Assembly (NCBI RefSeq): GCF_027853235.1
Contig: NZ_WKJG01000004.1
Location: 19,148 to 83,147, forward strand
Direction: 5' to 3'
DNA length: 64,000 bases
DNA from: Aliibacillus thermotolerans
Lineage (GTDB): Bacteria > Bacillota > Bacilli > Bacillales > Marinococcaceae
In this document: positions 1 to 8,605 of the stretch, piece after piece
Position numbering within the stretch: the stretch's first letter is position 1
How the letters are laid out: the number at the start of each line of letters is the position of its first letter
Translations under genes and position numbers: made by a program
The notes under the pieces: model-generated
Told to the model about the DNA's origin: nothing
The model's input: the letters and a program-made list of their open reading frames with translations, nothing else
The model's database searches: none

Positions 1-386
1 TCGTAATTTGTGGCAGAAGCTTGGGTCGATAAGTGAATTGGGAGTCCTGGTGCTTCTAATGCACAAATTTCAATGAGTGCAGGATCCGACACAATGACTG
101 CATCAATTCCAATATCCCGGAGAGTACGGAAATATTCGCCAGCTCCGTCTGTGTCATTTTCATGGGCAACGATGTTTGCAGCGACATATACTTTGGCGTT
201 GTATTTTCGTGCAAACGCAACTCCTTCTTTCATTTCGTCAAAAGAGAAGTTTCCCGCTCGGCTTCTTAATCCGTATGCATTTCCCCCAATGTAAACAGCG
301 TCTGCTCCGTAGTGAATCGCTGTTTTTAATTTTTCTAATGTACCGGCGGGTGCGAGTACTTCTGGTTTTTTCGTGATCGTCTTCAT
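1..386 (-). CDS. trhP2: Peptidase U32 family tRNA hydroxylation protein TrhP2 (YrrO), N-terminal part
   Basis: Read on the minus strand, an ATG at 386 opens a frame that runs off the left edge (about 128 residues visible). It begins MKTITKKPEVLAPAG and continues with GADAVYIGG, the typical start of large peptidase-U32 proteins of the YrrO/YegQ group. A GGGGGAAAG ribosome site lies just upstream. In B. subtilis YrrN and YrrO (TrhP1/TrhP2) act together in prephenate-dependent formation of 5-hydroxyuridine at tRNA position 34; that role is taken from the family. The gene follows trhP1 with a 21-bp gap, so the two are surely one operon. The C-terminal part is outside the window. Confidence 0.85.
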   Translation of the reverse strand, partial: MKTITKKPEVLAPAGTLEKLKTAIHYGADAVYIGGNAYGLRSRAGNFSFDEMKEGVAFARKYNAKVYVAANIVAHENDTDGAGEYFRTLRDIGIDAVIVSDPALIEICALEAPGLPIHLSTQASATNY

Positions 387-407
387 CGCTACTTTCCCCC
401 TTCATAG

Positions 408-1328
408 TTATTCAATTTCAGTAGGATCTTTGACGAAAAATCCTTCGTCCAATGGTCGATCTTTCGGATGATATTCGTGTAATTTTTCATTGAGTTGTTG
501 CATGTAATCCGCACTCCATCGTTTTTCTAAAAGTGCGTTTTTCGCTTCAACAAACAAGCGGGCAATTTGGACAAAGTCGTCTCCTTTTGTAAAGAGACCG
601 TCTAACTTCCAGTGATGAAGATTTGCTTCCATTACTTTGTCCAATTGGGTGAGTAGATTGACGTCATAGCTTGCGAAAATATGTGTGCCGTTTATATCTT
701 CGTAAATCGAATACCGACTATCTGGATCGTTTTTTTCCGTGATATATAGCCCTCGTTTTTTTGATGGTGACACGTCTTGGTTTGTGTATTGAAGATAGTT
801 TGAAGCGAGCGGACGCAAGGATTGGTGAATACATGTCGCTCCATATACGAGTATTTCAAGTGGAACAGTCGTTTGTGCACCGATTGCTTCAAGCTCTTCG
901 TACGTTAATTCTCGTGCTAAGACTGCTCCCGTTGCACCGCGTTTTGCCCAAAAGTTAATTTGTTTTGCACTCGTTACAATCGTTTGTGCGTCATAAATAA
1001 AAGGAATATTTAAGTTGTGTTTTTTTAATAAGTGGATGACACCAGGGTCCCCAACTGTGATGGCATCCACCCGGCATTTTTCAAGAAACTGTAAGTACGA
1101 AACAACTTTTTCAATGCGATCATTGTGCATCAGTGCGTTCACGGCAACGACTACTTTTTTATTTTGAGAGTGAGCGATCTCAACCATCGTTTCAATTTCT
1201 GCTCGTGAAAAAGAAGTAGGTAAGCGAAGCCCGAATGCATCTTCACCTACATAGAGCATATCTACTCCTACTTCTAATAACGCTTTCCCTTGTTCGGCAG
1301 ATGCTGCAGTGGCAATAATTTTTATCAT
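408..1328 (-). CDS. trhP1: Peptidase U32 family tRNA hydroxylation protein TrhP1 (YrrN)
   Basis: 306 residues, close to the usual length of B. subtilis YrrN. The N-terminus (MIKIIATAAS, then GVDMLYVGEDAFGLR) is the short-form U32 start, and the frame shows the TIM-barrel-like alternation of the family, including EILVYGATCIHQSLR, where the large form has its cysteine motif. It lacks the extra C-terminal cysteine region of TrhP2. By family knowledge it partners TrhP2 in ho5U34 tRNA modification rather than acting as a protease. The ATG at 1328 is preceded by AAGGGG. It is the first gene of the trhP1-trhP2 operon, with the 52-bp repeat array in front of it. Confidence 0.88.
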   Translation of the reverse strand: MIKIIATAASAEQGKALLEVGVDMLYVGEDAFGLRLPTSFSRAEIETMVEIAHSQNKKVVVAVNALMHNDRIEKVVSYLQFLEKCRVDAITVGDPGVIHLLKKHNLNIPFIYDAQTIVTSAKQINFWAKRGATGAVLARELTYEELEAIGAQTTVPLEILVYGATCIHQSLRPLASNYLQYTNQDVSPSKKRGLYITEKNDPDSRYSIYEDINGTHIFASYDVNLLTQLDKVMEANLHHWKLDGLFTKGDDFVQIARLFVEAKNALLEKRWSADYMQQLNEKLHEYHPKDRPLDEGFFVKDPTEIE

Positions 1329-1492
1329 CTTTCATCCCCTTATTCCTCATCATTCGATAGTGTAAATGGTACCACCTCATATTTTAACATAGGCACCGTC
1401 GTTTATTTTAAAAGAAAAAAGAACCATCGATATTATGATTGTTTCTCGTGTTGTTTTTCCCAAAGGATTTAGGATAAACAGCGCCATGCCAC

Positions 1493-1825
1493 GGAAAAGG
1501 TGCTTAGAGTCCTTCTTGACATCGTTTCATTACAAGTTTGGCGCTGAAAAGATGCCATAAGCGCTCCATGGAATGTTTCCAATTGTCATTTCGTGTTGAA
1601 GTTGTGTTATAAGCCGTCTATGGCTTGCTTCCAAAATGAAGTTTGATCTGAAATGGTGCCAAGAGAGAGCCATGACATGTTTTCAATTCCAGTTCATCAC
1701 TGAAGCAGTGCCATGAACGGGGCATGGCGTCCTTCCACAATCAGTTTTATTCTAAAGAGCCGTCATGAAACGGACATGAGTAGTTTTCGAAAGTTGTTTT
1801 GTGATGAAGTGGTGCCATTTTCAGT
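1493..1825. repeat. Degenerate tandem array with exact 52-bp period
   Basis: Units start at 1493, 1545, 1597, 1649, 1701, 1753 and (partly) 1805, always 52 bp apart. Most begin TGAA and carry a GTGCCAT-like block about 8 bp in. Units 1649 and 1701 agree at about 30 of 52 positions by eye. Each unit holds a short inverted repeat around 7-9 bases: GCCATG/CATGGC in the 1701 unit, TCATG/CATGA in the 1753 unit, CCAT/ATGG in the 1545 unit. The stems therefore change in a compensated way. It fills the 580-bp gap between the lon-type gene and trhP1. No reading frame crosses it convincingly and its function is unknown. Confidence 0.7.
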
Positions 1826-1852
1826 AACAACATTCCATCTATTCAACTTTTC

Positions 1853-1900
1853 TCAAAAAAACTGTCCAAAAATCATTATTCATGACTTTTTGGACAGTTC
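1853..1900 (-). terminator. Rho-independent terminator of the lon-type gene
   Basis: Inverted repeat AACTGTCCAAAAA / TTTTTGGACAGTT around a 15-base loop. Read on the minus strand it is followed by a run of six T and lies a few bases past the stop of the protease gene. Confidence 0.85.
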
Positions 1901-1908
1901 TCAGTGCG

Positions 1909-4347
1909 TTACGATGAAGCATCATCATTTTCTTTTTCTGTTTTCTTTTTCTCTGCATGGGCAATAAATGCTTTTAATTTATCAGACACTTTTCGGTAAA
2001 GGGTGTTTTCTTCAAATTCCCCGTCTTCTTTACGTTTACCCGCTCTCATTCCCGTCAGTAACTCAATTCCTTCTTCAATTGTTTTTACTTGATAAATATG
2101 GAATTGATTGTTTTTCACCGCTTCAATGACTTCATCTTTCAGCATTAAGTTTTTCACGTTTTGATGAGGAATGAGTACTCCTTGTTCTCCGGTAAGACCT
2201 TCTTTTTTACATACGTCAAAGAAACCTTCTATTTTTTCATTGACGCCACCGATCGGCTGAATTTCTCCTTTTTGGTTCACGGATCCGGTTACAGCTAAGC
2301 CTTGTTTAATTGGTACTTCGGCAAGACTGGATAGAAGGGCGTACAGCTCCGTACTGGATGCGCTGTCACCGTCTACGCCACTATAAGATTGTTCAAAAGC
2401 CAAATGAGCGGTAAGGGCAAGTGGACGTTTTTGAGCAAATGTATTTCCTAAATAGCCCCCGAGAATATAGACGCCTTTATTGTGAATGTTTCCGCTCATT
2501 TTGCTTTCTCTTTCAATGTTTACAATGCCTTTTTGGCCAACGTACGTACTTGCTGTAATACGAGAAGGCTTGCCAAATTGATATTGACCAAGTTGATAGA
2601 CTGCTAAACCGTTTACTTGTCCAATTTTTTCACCTTTTGTGTCGATGAGAATATCTCCATCTTCCATGCTTTCTTGGAGTTTTTCTTCATACAAGTTCGA
2701 GCGATATTTTTTCTCTTCAATTGCTTTTTTCACATGTTTCGCTTGGACGATATCATCTTCCATAAGAGCGGCCCACGTATCAGCTTCATAAATAATTTCG
2801 ACTTGCTGATTAAAGCGAGTGGATAGTTTATTTTGATGGTCAGACAAGCGAATGCTGTATTCTGCAATTTTTGCTACCGCTTCTTTATCGAAAGGACGCA
2901 GACCATCTTCTTCGCATTTCGTTTGGATAAACCGAGCGAGCTTATACAAATTTTCTTCGTTATTGTCCATCTCTACATCAAAGTCCGCTTTAATCTTGAA
3001 CAGCTTTTTAAAATCTTCGTCGTAATGATAAAGGAGTTGGTAAATTGCCGGACTTCCGATTAAAATGACTTTCACTTTAAGCGGGATAGGATCTGGACTA
3101 AGGGAAGTGGTAGATACGAGCCCTAATTGTTCCCCAATATTTTCAATTTGGATATTTTTATTTTGGAGTGCTCGCTTTAAAGCATCCCAAGCGTAATGAT
3201 TCGTTAAAATATCTTTTACTTGAATAATTAAATAGCCACCGTTTGCTTGGTGGAGGTAACCAGGTTTAATTTTGGTGAAATCTGTACTCATTACACCCAT
3301 TTTATTTTCATATTCCACTTTTCCGATGAGATTATAATAAGTCGGGTTATCTGCGGTGACAACCGGGGCACCTTTCGTTTGGCTGTTGTCGACAAACAGA
3401 TTCACTTGATATTTATGGGTAACGTCATTGCCGTGATTTCTCCCAAGCATTTGCTGAAAAGGATTATTGCTATCTTTTTTATCTTCGAGAAAATCTTCGA
3501 GATGATGCAATATATCTTGTTTTGCTTCTTCAAAGTAGTCAAGCACACCATTGCAATGTTGATATTTTTCTTCCAATTCTCCTAAGTGAAAATCTACTAC
3601 AGATAATGCAATTTTTTGATCTAAAGACTCAATGGTTTTCGTTAAATCTTTTTCCAATGAACGAAGCTTGTTCGTGAATTCTAGTACTTTTTCTTGTAAT
3701 AAAGCAGATTTTTCTTCCAGTTTTTCTAATTGAGTTTCGTCAAGTTGATTATATTCTTCTTCACTTAACGGTTTGCCATGCAAGACTGGAATTGTAATAA
3801 ATCCAGAACCTGATTGGCGAATCATAAATCCATATTGTTTGGCGATATCATTTAGTTCTTTGAAAATATTGTTTGATTTTTCTTGAGAGGAACGGATGAT
3901 CGAGGCGCGCTCTTTTTGATAGTTTTCCTCATTAAATGCGCGCGGGAGGTCTGTTTTTAAATTTTGCACAAATTCGTCCATATCTTCTTGTAATTGCTTT
4001 CCAAACCCAGCCGGAAGCTTCAGCATTTTCGGTTTATATTTGTCTTGGAAATTGTAGACATAGCACCAGTCATATAAAGTGGTATCTTTTTTGGCGAATT
4101 CTTTGACGATTGAATTTGTAAAGCTTGTTTTACCTGTTCCAGTAATCCCCGCGACATAAATGTTATACCCTTTTTTTTTGACATTCAGGCCGAACTTCAT
4201 CGCTTGGCTACCGCGTTGTTGTCCAATAATGCCATCCAATGTAGAAATTTCCGAGGTTGTTTCGAAAGGAAAAGAAGACGGGTCAATGGTTTTTTTCAAT
4301 TGCGTATAAGACAACCTTGCTTTTTTTTGTAATTGATTGTCATTCAA
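1909..4347 (-). CDS. LonC-type ATP-dependent protease (AAA_32 / Lon_C family)
   Basis: 812 residues. Walker A is GITGTGKTS at residues 67-75. A long coiled-coil-rich insertion follows (about 140-290), and a glycine-rich GGYLII segment stands where these proteins keep a degenerate Walker B. The Lon proteolytic domain is C-terminal: catalytic Ser662 in DGDSAS and Lys705 in GGVNEKIEG, giving the Ser-Lys dyad. There is no classical Lon N-terminal domain, so it is the LonB/LonC-like branch, a cytoplasmic protease whose substrates are not known. The frame opens with TTG at 4347, nine bases after AGGAGG; the nearby ATG is out of frame. It is transcribed alone and ends at a strong terminator. Confidence 0.85.
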   Translation of the reverse strand: MNDNQLQKKARLSYTQLKKTIDPSSFPFETTSEISTLDGIIGQQRGSQAMKFGLNVKKKGYNIYVAGITGTGKTSFTNSIVKEFAKKDTTLYDWCYVYNFQDKYKPKMLKLPAGFGKQLQEDMDEFVQNLKTDLPRAFNEENYQKERASIIRSSQEKSNNIFKELNDIAKQYGFMIRQSGSGFITIPVLHGKPLSEEEYNQLDETQLEKLEEKSALLQEKVLEFTNKLRSLEKDLTKTIESLDQKIALSVVDFHLGELEEKYQHCNGVLDYFEEAKQDILHHLEDFLEDKKDSNNPFQQMLGRNHGNDVTHKYQVNLFVDNSQTKGAPVVTADNPTYYNLIGKVEYENKMGVMSTDFTKIKPGYLHQANGGYLIIQVKDILTNHYAWDALKRALQNKNIQIENIGEQLGLVSTTSLSPDPIPLKVKVILIGSPAIYQLLYHYDEDFKKLFKIKADFDVEMDNNEENLYKLARFIQTKCEEDGLRPFDKEAVAKIAEYSIRLSDHQNKLSTRFNQQVEIIYEADTWAALMEDDIVQAKHVKKAIEEKKYRSNLYEEKLQESMEDGDILIDTKGEKIGQVNGLAVYQLGQYQFGKPSRITASTYVGQKGIVNIERESKMSGNIHNKGVYILGGYLGNTFAQKRPLALTAHLAFEQSYSGVDGDSASSTELYALLSSLAEVPIKQGLAVTGSVNQKGEIQPIGGVNEKIEGFFDVCKKEGLTGEQGVLIPHQNVKNLMLKDEVIEAVKNNQFHIYQVKTIEEGIELLTGMRAGKRKEDGEFEENTLYRKVSDKLKAFIAHAEKKKTEKENDDASS

Positions 4348-4569
4348 TGTTCATTCCCTCCTATGTAACATGTTTGTAAAAAACGACAATATGAAAAAAT
4401 TAACTTATGAAAATTGTCGCATAATGCAGGGAAAATGGCAAAAATGAAATATTTTAGATGTTTGTAATATAGACGATTCTATCAGTAATCAAATAAAAAA
4501 CGTATCGAGATATTCTTGTAATATATCTATGTTACAGTAGGCACTGAACTAAAAAAGGGAGTTGATTTT

Positions 4570-5319
4570 TTGAAGAAGTTTTTATTAGCCTCTACAACGG
4601 CGATAGTATTCATGATAGGTTTTTCAGTAAATGACGCGGATGCTTCCAGTACATATAAAGTAAAAAGTGGAGATACTTTATATCGAATTGCTGCTAATCA
4701 CAATGTGACAGTAGCAGAGTTAAAAGAGTGGAACGGTTTAACGTCTCATTTCATTTATCCGAATCAGACGTTAAAAGTTTCAGGAGAAAAGGTAAGTGAA
4801 AAGCCACGAGAAGAAGTTGCCTCTTCTTCTACAGGTAGGTACACCGTGAAAAAAGGGGATACGCTTTACCGTATTGCAACAAATCATGGGATGACAGTCT
4901 CAGAACTGAAAAAGTTAAACAACTTAAGTTCCAATACGATTTATCCAAACCAAACACTACGTGTAGACGGTAGTGCGGTAAAAGCGAAGTCTTCCAATCC
5001 CTCTCGCAGTGCTTCAAAGCAAAATGTTGTTCGGGAAATGACTGTAACATCCACTGCTTATACAGCTAATTGTGCCGGCTGTTCAGGGGTTACTGCAACT
5101 GGAATAAACTTAAAACAAAATCCAAATCAAAAGGTCATTGCCGTAGATCCAAATGTCATTCCACTTGGTTCGAAAGTATACGTGGAAGGGTACGGAACAG
5201 CGATTGCAGGTGACACTGGAGGTTCCATTCGCGGTAACAAAATTGACGTCTACTTCCCAAGTCGAAGCGAGGCACTAAACTGGGGCCGCAGACAAGTAAA
5301 CATCAAAATACTTGAATAA
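4570..5319 (+). CDS. YocH-like secreted LysM-3D cell-wall protein (putative lytic transglycosylase)
   Basis: 249 residues. A signal peptide covers about residues 1-25 (hydrophobic stretch ending VNDADAS). Two LysM modules follow, each opening with YxVKxGDTLYRIA (about 29-72 and 93-136), then a linker rich in Ser, Ala and Lys. The C-terminal 3D domain (about 155-249) has the Asp-containing segments AVDPNVIPLG, AGDTGG and NKIDVYF. LysM binds peptidoglycan, and 3D domains resemble MltA-type transglycosylases, so wall remodelling outside the cell is likely. The start is a TTG placed after AAAGGGAG. The gene is alone and divergent from the LonC-type gene. No c-di-AMP riboswitch signature was seen upstream. 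Confidence 0.85.
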   Translation: MKKFLLASTTAIVFMIGFSVNDADASSTYKVKSGDTLYRIAANHNVTVAELKEWNGLTSHFIYPNQTLKVSGEKVSEKPREEVASSSTGRYTVKKGDTLYRIATNHGMTVSELKKLNNLSSNTIYPNQTLRVDGSAVKAKSSNPSRSASKQNVVREMTVTSTAYTANCAGCSGVTATGINLKQNPNQKVIAVDPNVIPLGSKVYVEGYGTAIAGDTGGSIRGNKIDVYFPSRSEALNWGRRQVNIKILE

Positions 5320-5880
5320 CAAGAATGATAAAAGTGACTGTTTAGGTGCGATAGATGAGGGAGAGTCAAAAAAGAAAGCAATCGTTGCTTTCCACATCTG
5401 ACTCGATAAATTCTAGCACTTAAGAGCAGAGCTAGACATCAGAAAAGCGAATAGACGTGAGGTTGTGGAAGAACCGGGGCAGGAGTCGATCTTGACTTCT
5501 GCCTCAGTTTTGTTGGAAAGAAAGCGGTTGCACCACTTGGAACGGTCACTTCATTGGCGGTTTTCATAGCAGTCTAGGACAGGGTGATATATTTTCAACG
5601 ACGATTCCTTTAAGCGACTGTTATTTTTCGTCCTCATCCTTCAAGGACCTTTTTCTGTTATTTTTTCCTACAATTATGAGTGGAATTATCAACAACAACA
5701 AAGAAACAGTAATTAATTTTGTTTTAATAGTCATCTGTATAGCAAAGGATTCATTCTACCTTTGCTCCCCCTCCTTTATTCTCGTTCTCCCCTCCAATGA
5801 TTGTACCTACTCACCAATACATGTAGGGCTATTTCTATTATACTACAAATCTATTAATAATTACCATAACTTCCCACACT
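5320..5880. other. 560-bp intergenic region with two hairpins
   Basis: No gene is supported here. A nested hairpin at 5363-5404 pairs GAGTCA with TGACTC outside and GAAAGCAA with TTGCTTTC inside. It has a T-run only when read on the minus strand. A second hairpin at 5477-5504 pairs GGGCAGGAGTC with GACTTCTGCC and is followed by GTTTTG on the plus strand; it may end transcription of the LysM-3D gene or of an unseen small RNA. The rest is AT-rich and featureless. A 68-codon frame at 5676-5882 has no ribosome site and no recognisable protein character. Confidence 0.45.
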
Positions 5881-5883
5881 AAA

Positions 5884-5921
5884 AAAAGTATCCCAGACAA
5901 AGAGATGTTGGGATACTTTAA
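5884..5921 (-). terminator. Rho-independent terminator of paaK
   Basis: AAAGTATCCCA / TGGGATACTTT inverted repeat with a 13-base loop. On the minus strand it is followed by TTTTTTT and lies about 10 bp after the paaK stop. Confidence 0.85.
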
Positions 5922-5930
5922 AAGAATATA

Positions 5931-7259
5931 TTAGTTTAATGCCGCTTCTTCATTTCTTCTATCTACAATTCGCACTGCTTTTCCTTGTGAACGTGGAATG
6001 GACTTTGGTTCTAGTACTTTTACGTTCATCGTTACGAGACAGTTAGATTTCATGGAATGCTGTACTTTTTTAGCCAATTCTTTGATGCGTGGATGGTTTG
6101 TGTCTTTATTGCAAGCATTGTAATATTCTTCATCTGCTTCCACGTGTAATTCCACAGAATCCATTGTGCCATTTTGAGTAAGATGGATTTGATAATGAGG
6201 AACGATTTCTTTAATTTGCAGTAAGTAACGTTCAATTTCAGATGGGAAAACGTTTACACCGCGGATAATAAGCATATCGTCAATTCGACCTTTTACGCGG
6301 GACATTCTCACTGTAGTTCTACCACATTTACATTTTTCACGTGTAATCGCTCCAAGATCTCCGGTACGATATCGAATAATTGGTAGCGCTTCTTTTGTTA
6401 AGCTAGTAAATACTAACTCGCCGTCTTCTCCTTCAGGTACTGGTTCGAGCGTATCTGGATCGATTACTTCAATGAAGAAATGGTCTTCTTGCACGTGCAA
6501 TCCATGTTGTGCTTCGTGACATTCAATGGCGACACCTGGTCCCATGACTTCACTTAATCCATAAATGTCCACTGCTTTAATGCCAAGCTTTTCTTCCAGT
6601 CTTTCTCTCATCGTTTCAGACCAAGGCTCTGCTCCGAAAATACCATATTCAAGACTTGTATCGGCTGGGTTTTTACCCATTTCCTCCATTTTTTCTGCAA
6701 TGTTAAGTACGTAAGACGGTGTGCCCCCAATACCACGAGGTTTAAAATCTTCAATAATAGAAATTTGACGCTCCGTATTTCCGGCAGAGATGGGGACGGT
6801 AGCACAGCCTAGTTTTTCTGCACCAACGTGTAAGCCGAGTCCGCCGGTAAACAGTCCATAACCATAAGCATTGTGGAAAATGTCAGATTTTTTACCTCCA
6901 GCTGCTACGATCGCCCGAGCGATACATTCAGCCCAGTGGTTAATGTCATTTTCTGTATATCCAACTACAGTCGGTTTCCCACTCGTTCCAGAAGATGCGT
7001 GTAAGCGAACGATGTCCTCTTGAGGTACTGCGAAAAGTTGGAACGGATAGTTTTCTCTTAGATGGTGCTTTTGAGTAAATGGTAGCTTGCGAATGTCATC
7101 CAAACTTTTAATATCTTCCGGTTTGACATTTAATTCATCAAATTTTTGCTTGTAAAAAGGAACGTTTTCATACACGCGTTCAACGGTTTCTTGTAAGCGG
7201 TTTAATTGTATCGCGCTTAATTCTTCTCTAGATGCGGTTTCGACTCTTTGGTAACTCAT
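5931..7259 (-). CDS. paaK: Phenylacetate-CoA ligase PaaK
   Basis: 442 residues from the ATG at 7259, which follows GGAGGG. The longer frame to 7343 adds an implausible N-terminus with no ribosome site. An AMP-binding adenylate-forming fold is visible: P-loop SSGTSGKPT, AYGYGLFTGG, YGLSEVMGPG, the RYRTGD hinge motif, and the C-terminal domain with GVNVFPSEIE and the PRSQGKAVR lysine. The family activates phenylacetate with ATP and CoA in the cytoplasm, the first step of the aerobic hybrid pathway. It is transcribed away from the liv-type operon, as a single gene with its own terminator. A candidate operator, CGT, seven A/T bases, ACG, lies between its putative promoter and the start codon. Confidence 0.93.
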   Translation of the reverse strand: MSYQRVETASREELSAIQLNRLQETVERVYENVPFYKQKFDELNVKPEDIKSLDDIRKLPFTQKHHLRENYPFQLFAVPQEDIVRLHASSGTSGKPTVVGYTENDINHWAECIARAIVAAGGKKSDIFHNAYGYGLFTGGLGLHVGAEKLGCATVPISAGNTERQISIIEDFKPRGIGGTPSYVLNIAEKMEEMGKNPADTSLEYGIFGAEPWSETMRERLEEKLGIKAVDIYGLSEVMGPGVAIECHEAQHGLHVQEDHFFIEVIDPDTLEPVPEGEDGELVFTSLTKEALPIIRYRTGDLGAITREKCKCGRTTVRMSRVKGRIDDMLIIRGVNVFPSEIERYLLQIKEIVPHYQIHLTQNGTMDSVELHVEADEEYYNACNKDTNHPRIKELAKKVQHSMKSNCLVTMNVKVLEPKSIPRSQGKAVRIVDRRNEEAALN

Positions 7260-7363
7260 TTTCTCTTTCCCTCCATAATTCGATGGTATTTTTACTCTGT
7301 TTCCACAGAGAGAGCATGAATAAATCCAGTGCAATGTTAACATTTTTCAAAAAATATCAATAA

Positions 7364-7395
7364 CGTAAATAATACGAAAATACATTTTACGTTAT
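7364..7395. promoter_or_regulatory. Candidate PaaX-type operator upstream of paaK (site A)
   Basis: 7364-7376 reads CGT-AAATAAT-ACG, matching a motif found at the fer/paaX, paaX, paaA and paaI promoters. It is part of a wider perfect inverted repeat, ATAACGTAAA (7360-7369) and TTTACGTTAT (7386-7395). It sits about 26 bp downstream of the putative paaK -10 element. Assignment to PaaX is inference. Confidence 0.55.
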
Positions 7396-7402
7396 ATAAT
7401 AA

Positions 7403-7431
7403 AGATTAATACTTTCTTGTTATACTGTCAA
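7403..7431 (-). promoter_or_regulatory. Putative paaK promoter
   Basis: Minus-strand TTGACA (7426-7431), 17-bp spacer, TAATCT (7403-7408). The -35 is perfect and the -10 is weak. It lies about 145 bp upstream of the paaK start. Confidence 0.45.
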
Positions 7432-7574
7432 TTGAATTTAGAAAAATTATTTCTAAAAATTAAATATACAGATGCTTACATAGGACAAACCGTCTTGTAT
7501 GAATCATAAAAGGCGAATTTCCTATGTTATATCAGATTTCAATAGAAAAAAGTGAAAGTATGAAAAAAGTTATA

Positions 7575-7645
7575 TTGACATTATTCTAAGAGAGAAATTA
7601 ATTTTTCAAAAAATTATTGACTTTGGGACATGAAAGCGATAACAT
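7575..7645 (+). promoter_or_regulatory. Putative tandem promoters of the liv-type operon
   Basis: Two SigA-like pairs: TTGACA (7575-7580), 17 bp, TTAATT (7598-7603); and TTGACT (7617-7622), 17 bp, TAACAT (7640-7645). The second overlaps a cre site and lies 80 bp before the livH-type start. Confidence 0.5.
7631..7644 (+). promoter_or_regulatory. CcpA catabolite-repression site (cre)
   Basis: TGAAAGCGATAACA matches the cre consensus TGWAANCGNTNWCA at every position. It overlaps the -10 element of the nearer liv promoter, a position expected to give repression by CcpA when preferred sugars are present. Confidence 0.75.
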
Positions 7646-7726
7646 CTTGGTATGATGAGTAATCTCGTTTTATCTACGTCACACACTTTTAGTACAATGG
7701 CAGCAAGAATTGAGGAGAGGTGAAAA

Positions 7727-8605
7727 ATGAGCGATTTTTTGCAATTTTCGGTCACTGGAATTACGATTGGTAGTATTTATGCCATCGTTGCATTAGGATT
7801 CGTGACGATCTACAGTGTTACGAAAGTCATAAATATGGCACAAGGCGAATTCGTGATGCTCGGTGGCATGATCATGTTCACGTTTTTAGGAATCGGTCTA
7901 AATTATTGGCTTTCATTTTTATTGACGATACTTGCCGTGATGGCGATTGGATGGGTGATGGAAAAAGCCATCATTCAGCCGACAAAAGGGGCAGATCCCA
8001 TCAGTTTAATCATTTTAACAATAGGTGCTGCCATTTTTATTCGAGGTGTGGCCAGTATGATTTGGGGAAAGGGACAAGTGCGGGTTCCGGCATTTACTTC
8101 CAATGAACCAATCTCAATTGGACCTGCAACGATTACTCCACAAAGCATATGGGTTGTTCTCATTATGTTGTTCATCGTTCTCTTACTATATATCTTAATC
8201 GATCGAACAATGATAGGAAAGGCGTTTCAAGCGTGTTCGGTTAACCCAATGGCAGCTCGTTTAATGGGAATTAGTCCTGCAAGAATGTCCTCTTTTTCGT
8301 TTACATTAAGCGCTGTATTAGGTGCGATTGCAGGTCTTGCGATTGCTCCGATTATGTTCCCTGCTTACGATACAGGACTCATGCTTGGTATTAAAGGGTT
8401 TTCTGCAGCTATTTTAGGAGGACTAGGAAGTGCCCCGGGAGCTGTTTTAGGTGGTTTAATCATTGGTCTCCTAGAATCTTTTGGTGCAGGCTATATTAGT
8501 TCTGGACTCAAAGACGCAGTAGCGTTTACTGCTATTTTAGTGATCCTTCTGATCCGACCTAGTGGGATTCTCGGTGAAAGAAATGTTGGAAAGGGAGGAT
8601 TGTAA
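7727..8605 (+). CDS. livH: Branched-chain-type ABC transporter permease (LivH family)
   Basis: 292 residues, mostly hydrophobic, about eight membrane segments. It shows the LivH landmarks GITIGSIYAIVALGF and VINMAQGEF near the N-terminus and GFSAAILGGLGS near the C-terminus. It would form half of the membrane channel of a HAAT-family importer. The ATG follows GAGGAGAGG. It heads a five-gene operon ending with a binding lipoprotein and lies divergent from paaK inside the phenylacetate island. The cargo may therefore be phenylacetate or a related aryl acid rather than a branched-chain amino acid; this is inferred from position only. Confidence 0.88.
   Translation: MSDFLQFSVTGITIGSIYAIVALGFVTIYSVTKVINMAQGEFVMLGGMIMFTFLGIGLNYWLSFLLTILAVMAIGWVMEKAIIQPTKGADPISLIILTIGAAIFIRGVASMIWGKGQVRVPAFTSNEPISIGPATITPQSIWVVLIMLFIVLLLYILIDRTMIGKAFQACSVNPMAARLMGISPARMSSFSFTLSAVLGAIAGLAIAPIMFPAYDTGLMLGIKGFSAAILGGLGSAPGAVLGGLIIGLLESFGAGYISSGLKDAVAFTAILVILLIRPSGILGERNVGKGGL

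Noticed and set aside
1493..1825. CRISPR array
   Set aside because: The 52-bp units diverge along their whole length; there are no constant repeats with variable spacers and no cas genes.
4515..4534. WalR box upstream of the LysM-3D gene (TGTAAT and TGTTAC)
   Set aside because: The two half-sites are separated by seven bases instead of the five of the WalR consensus; kept only as a weak resemblance.
5676..5882. 68-codon frame in the gap before paaK
   Set aside because: No ribosome site, low-complexity hydrophobic and Ser/Tyr-rich translation, and overlap with the paaK terminator.
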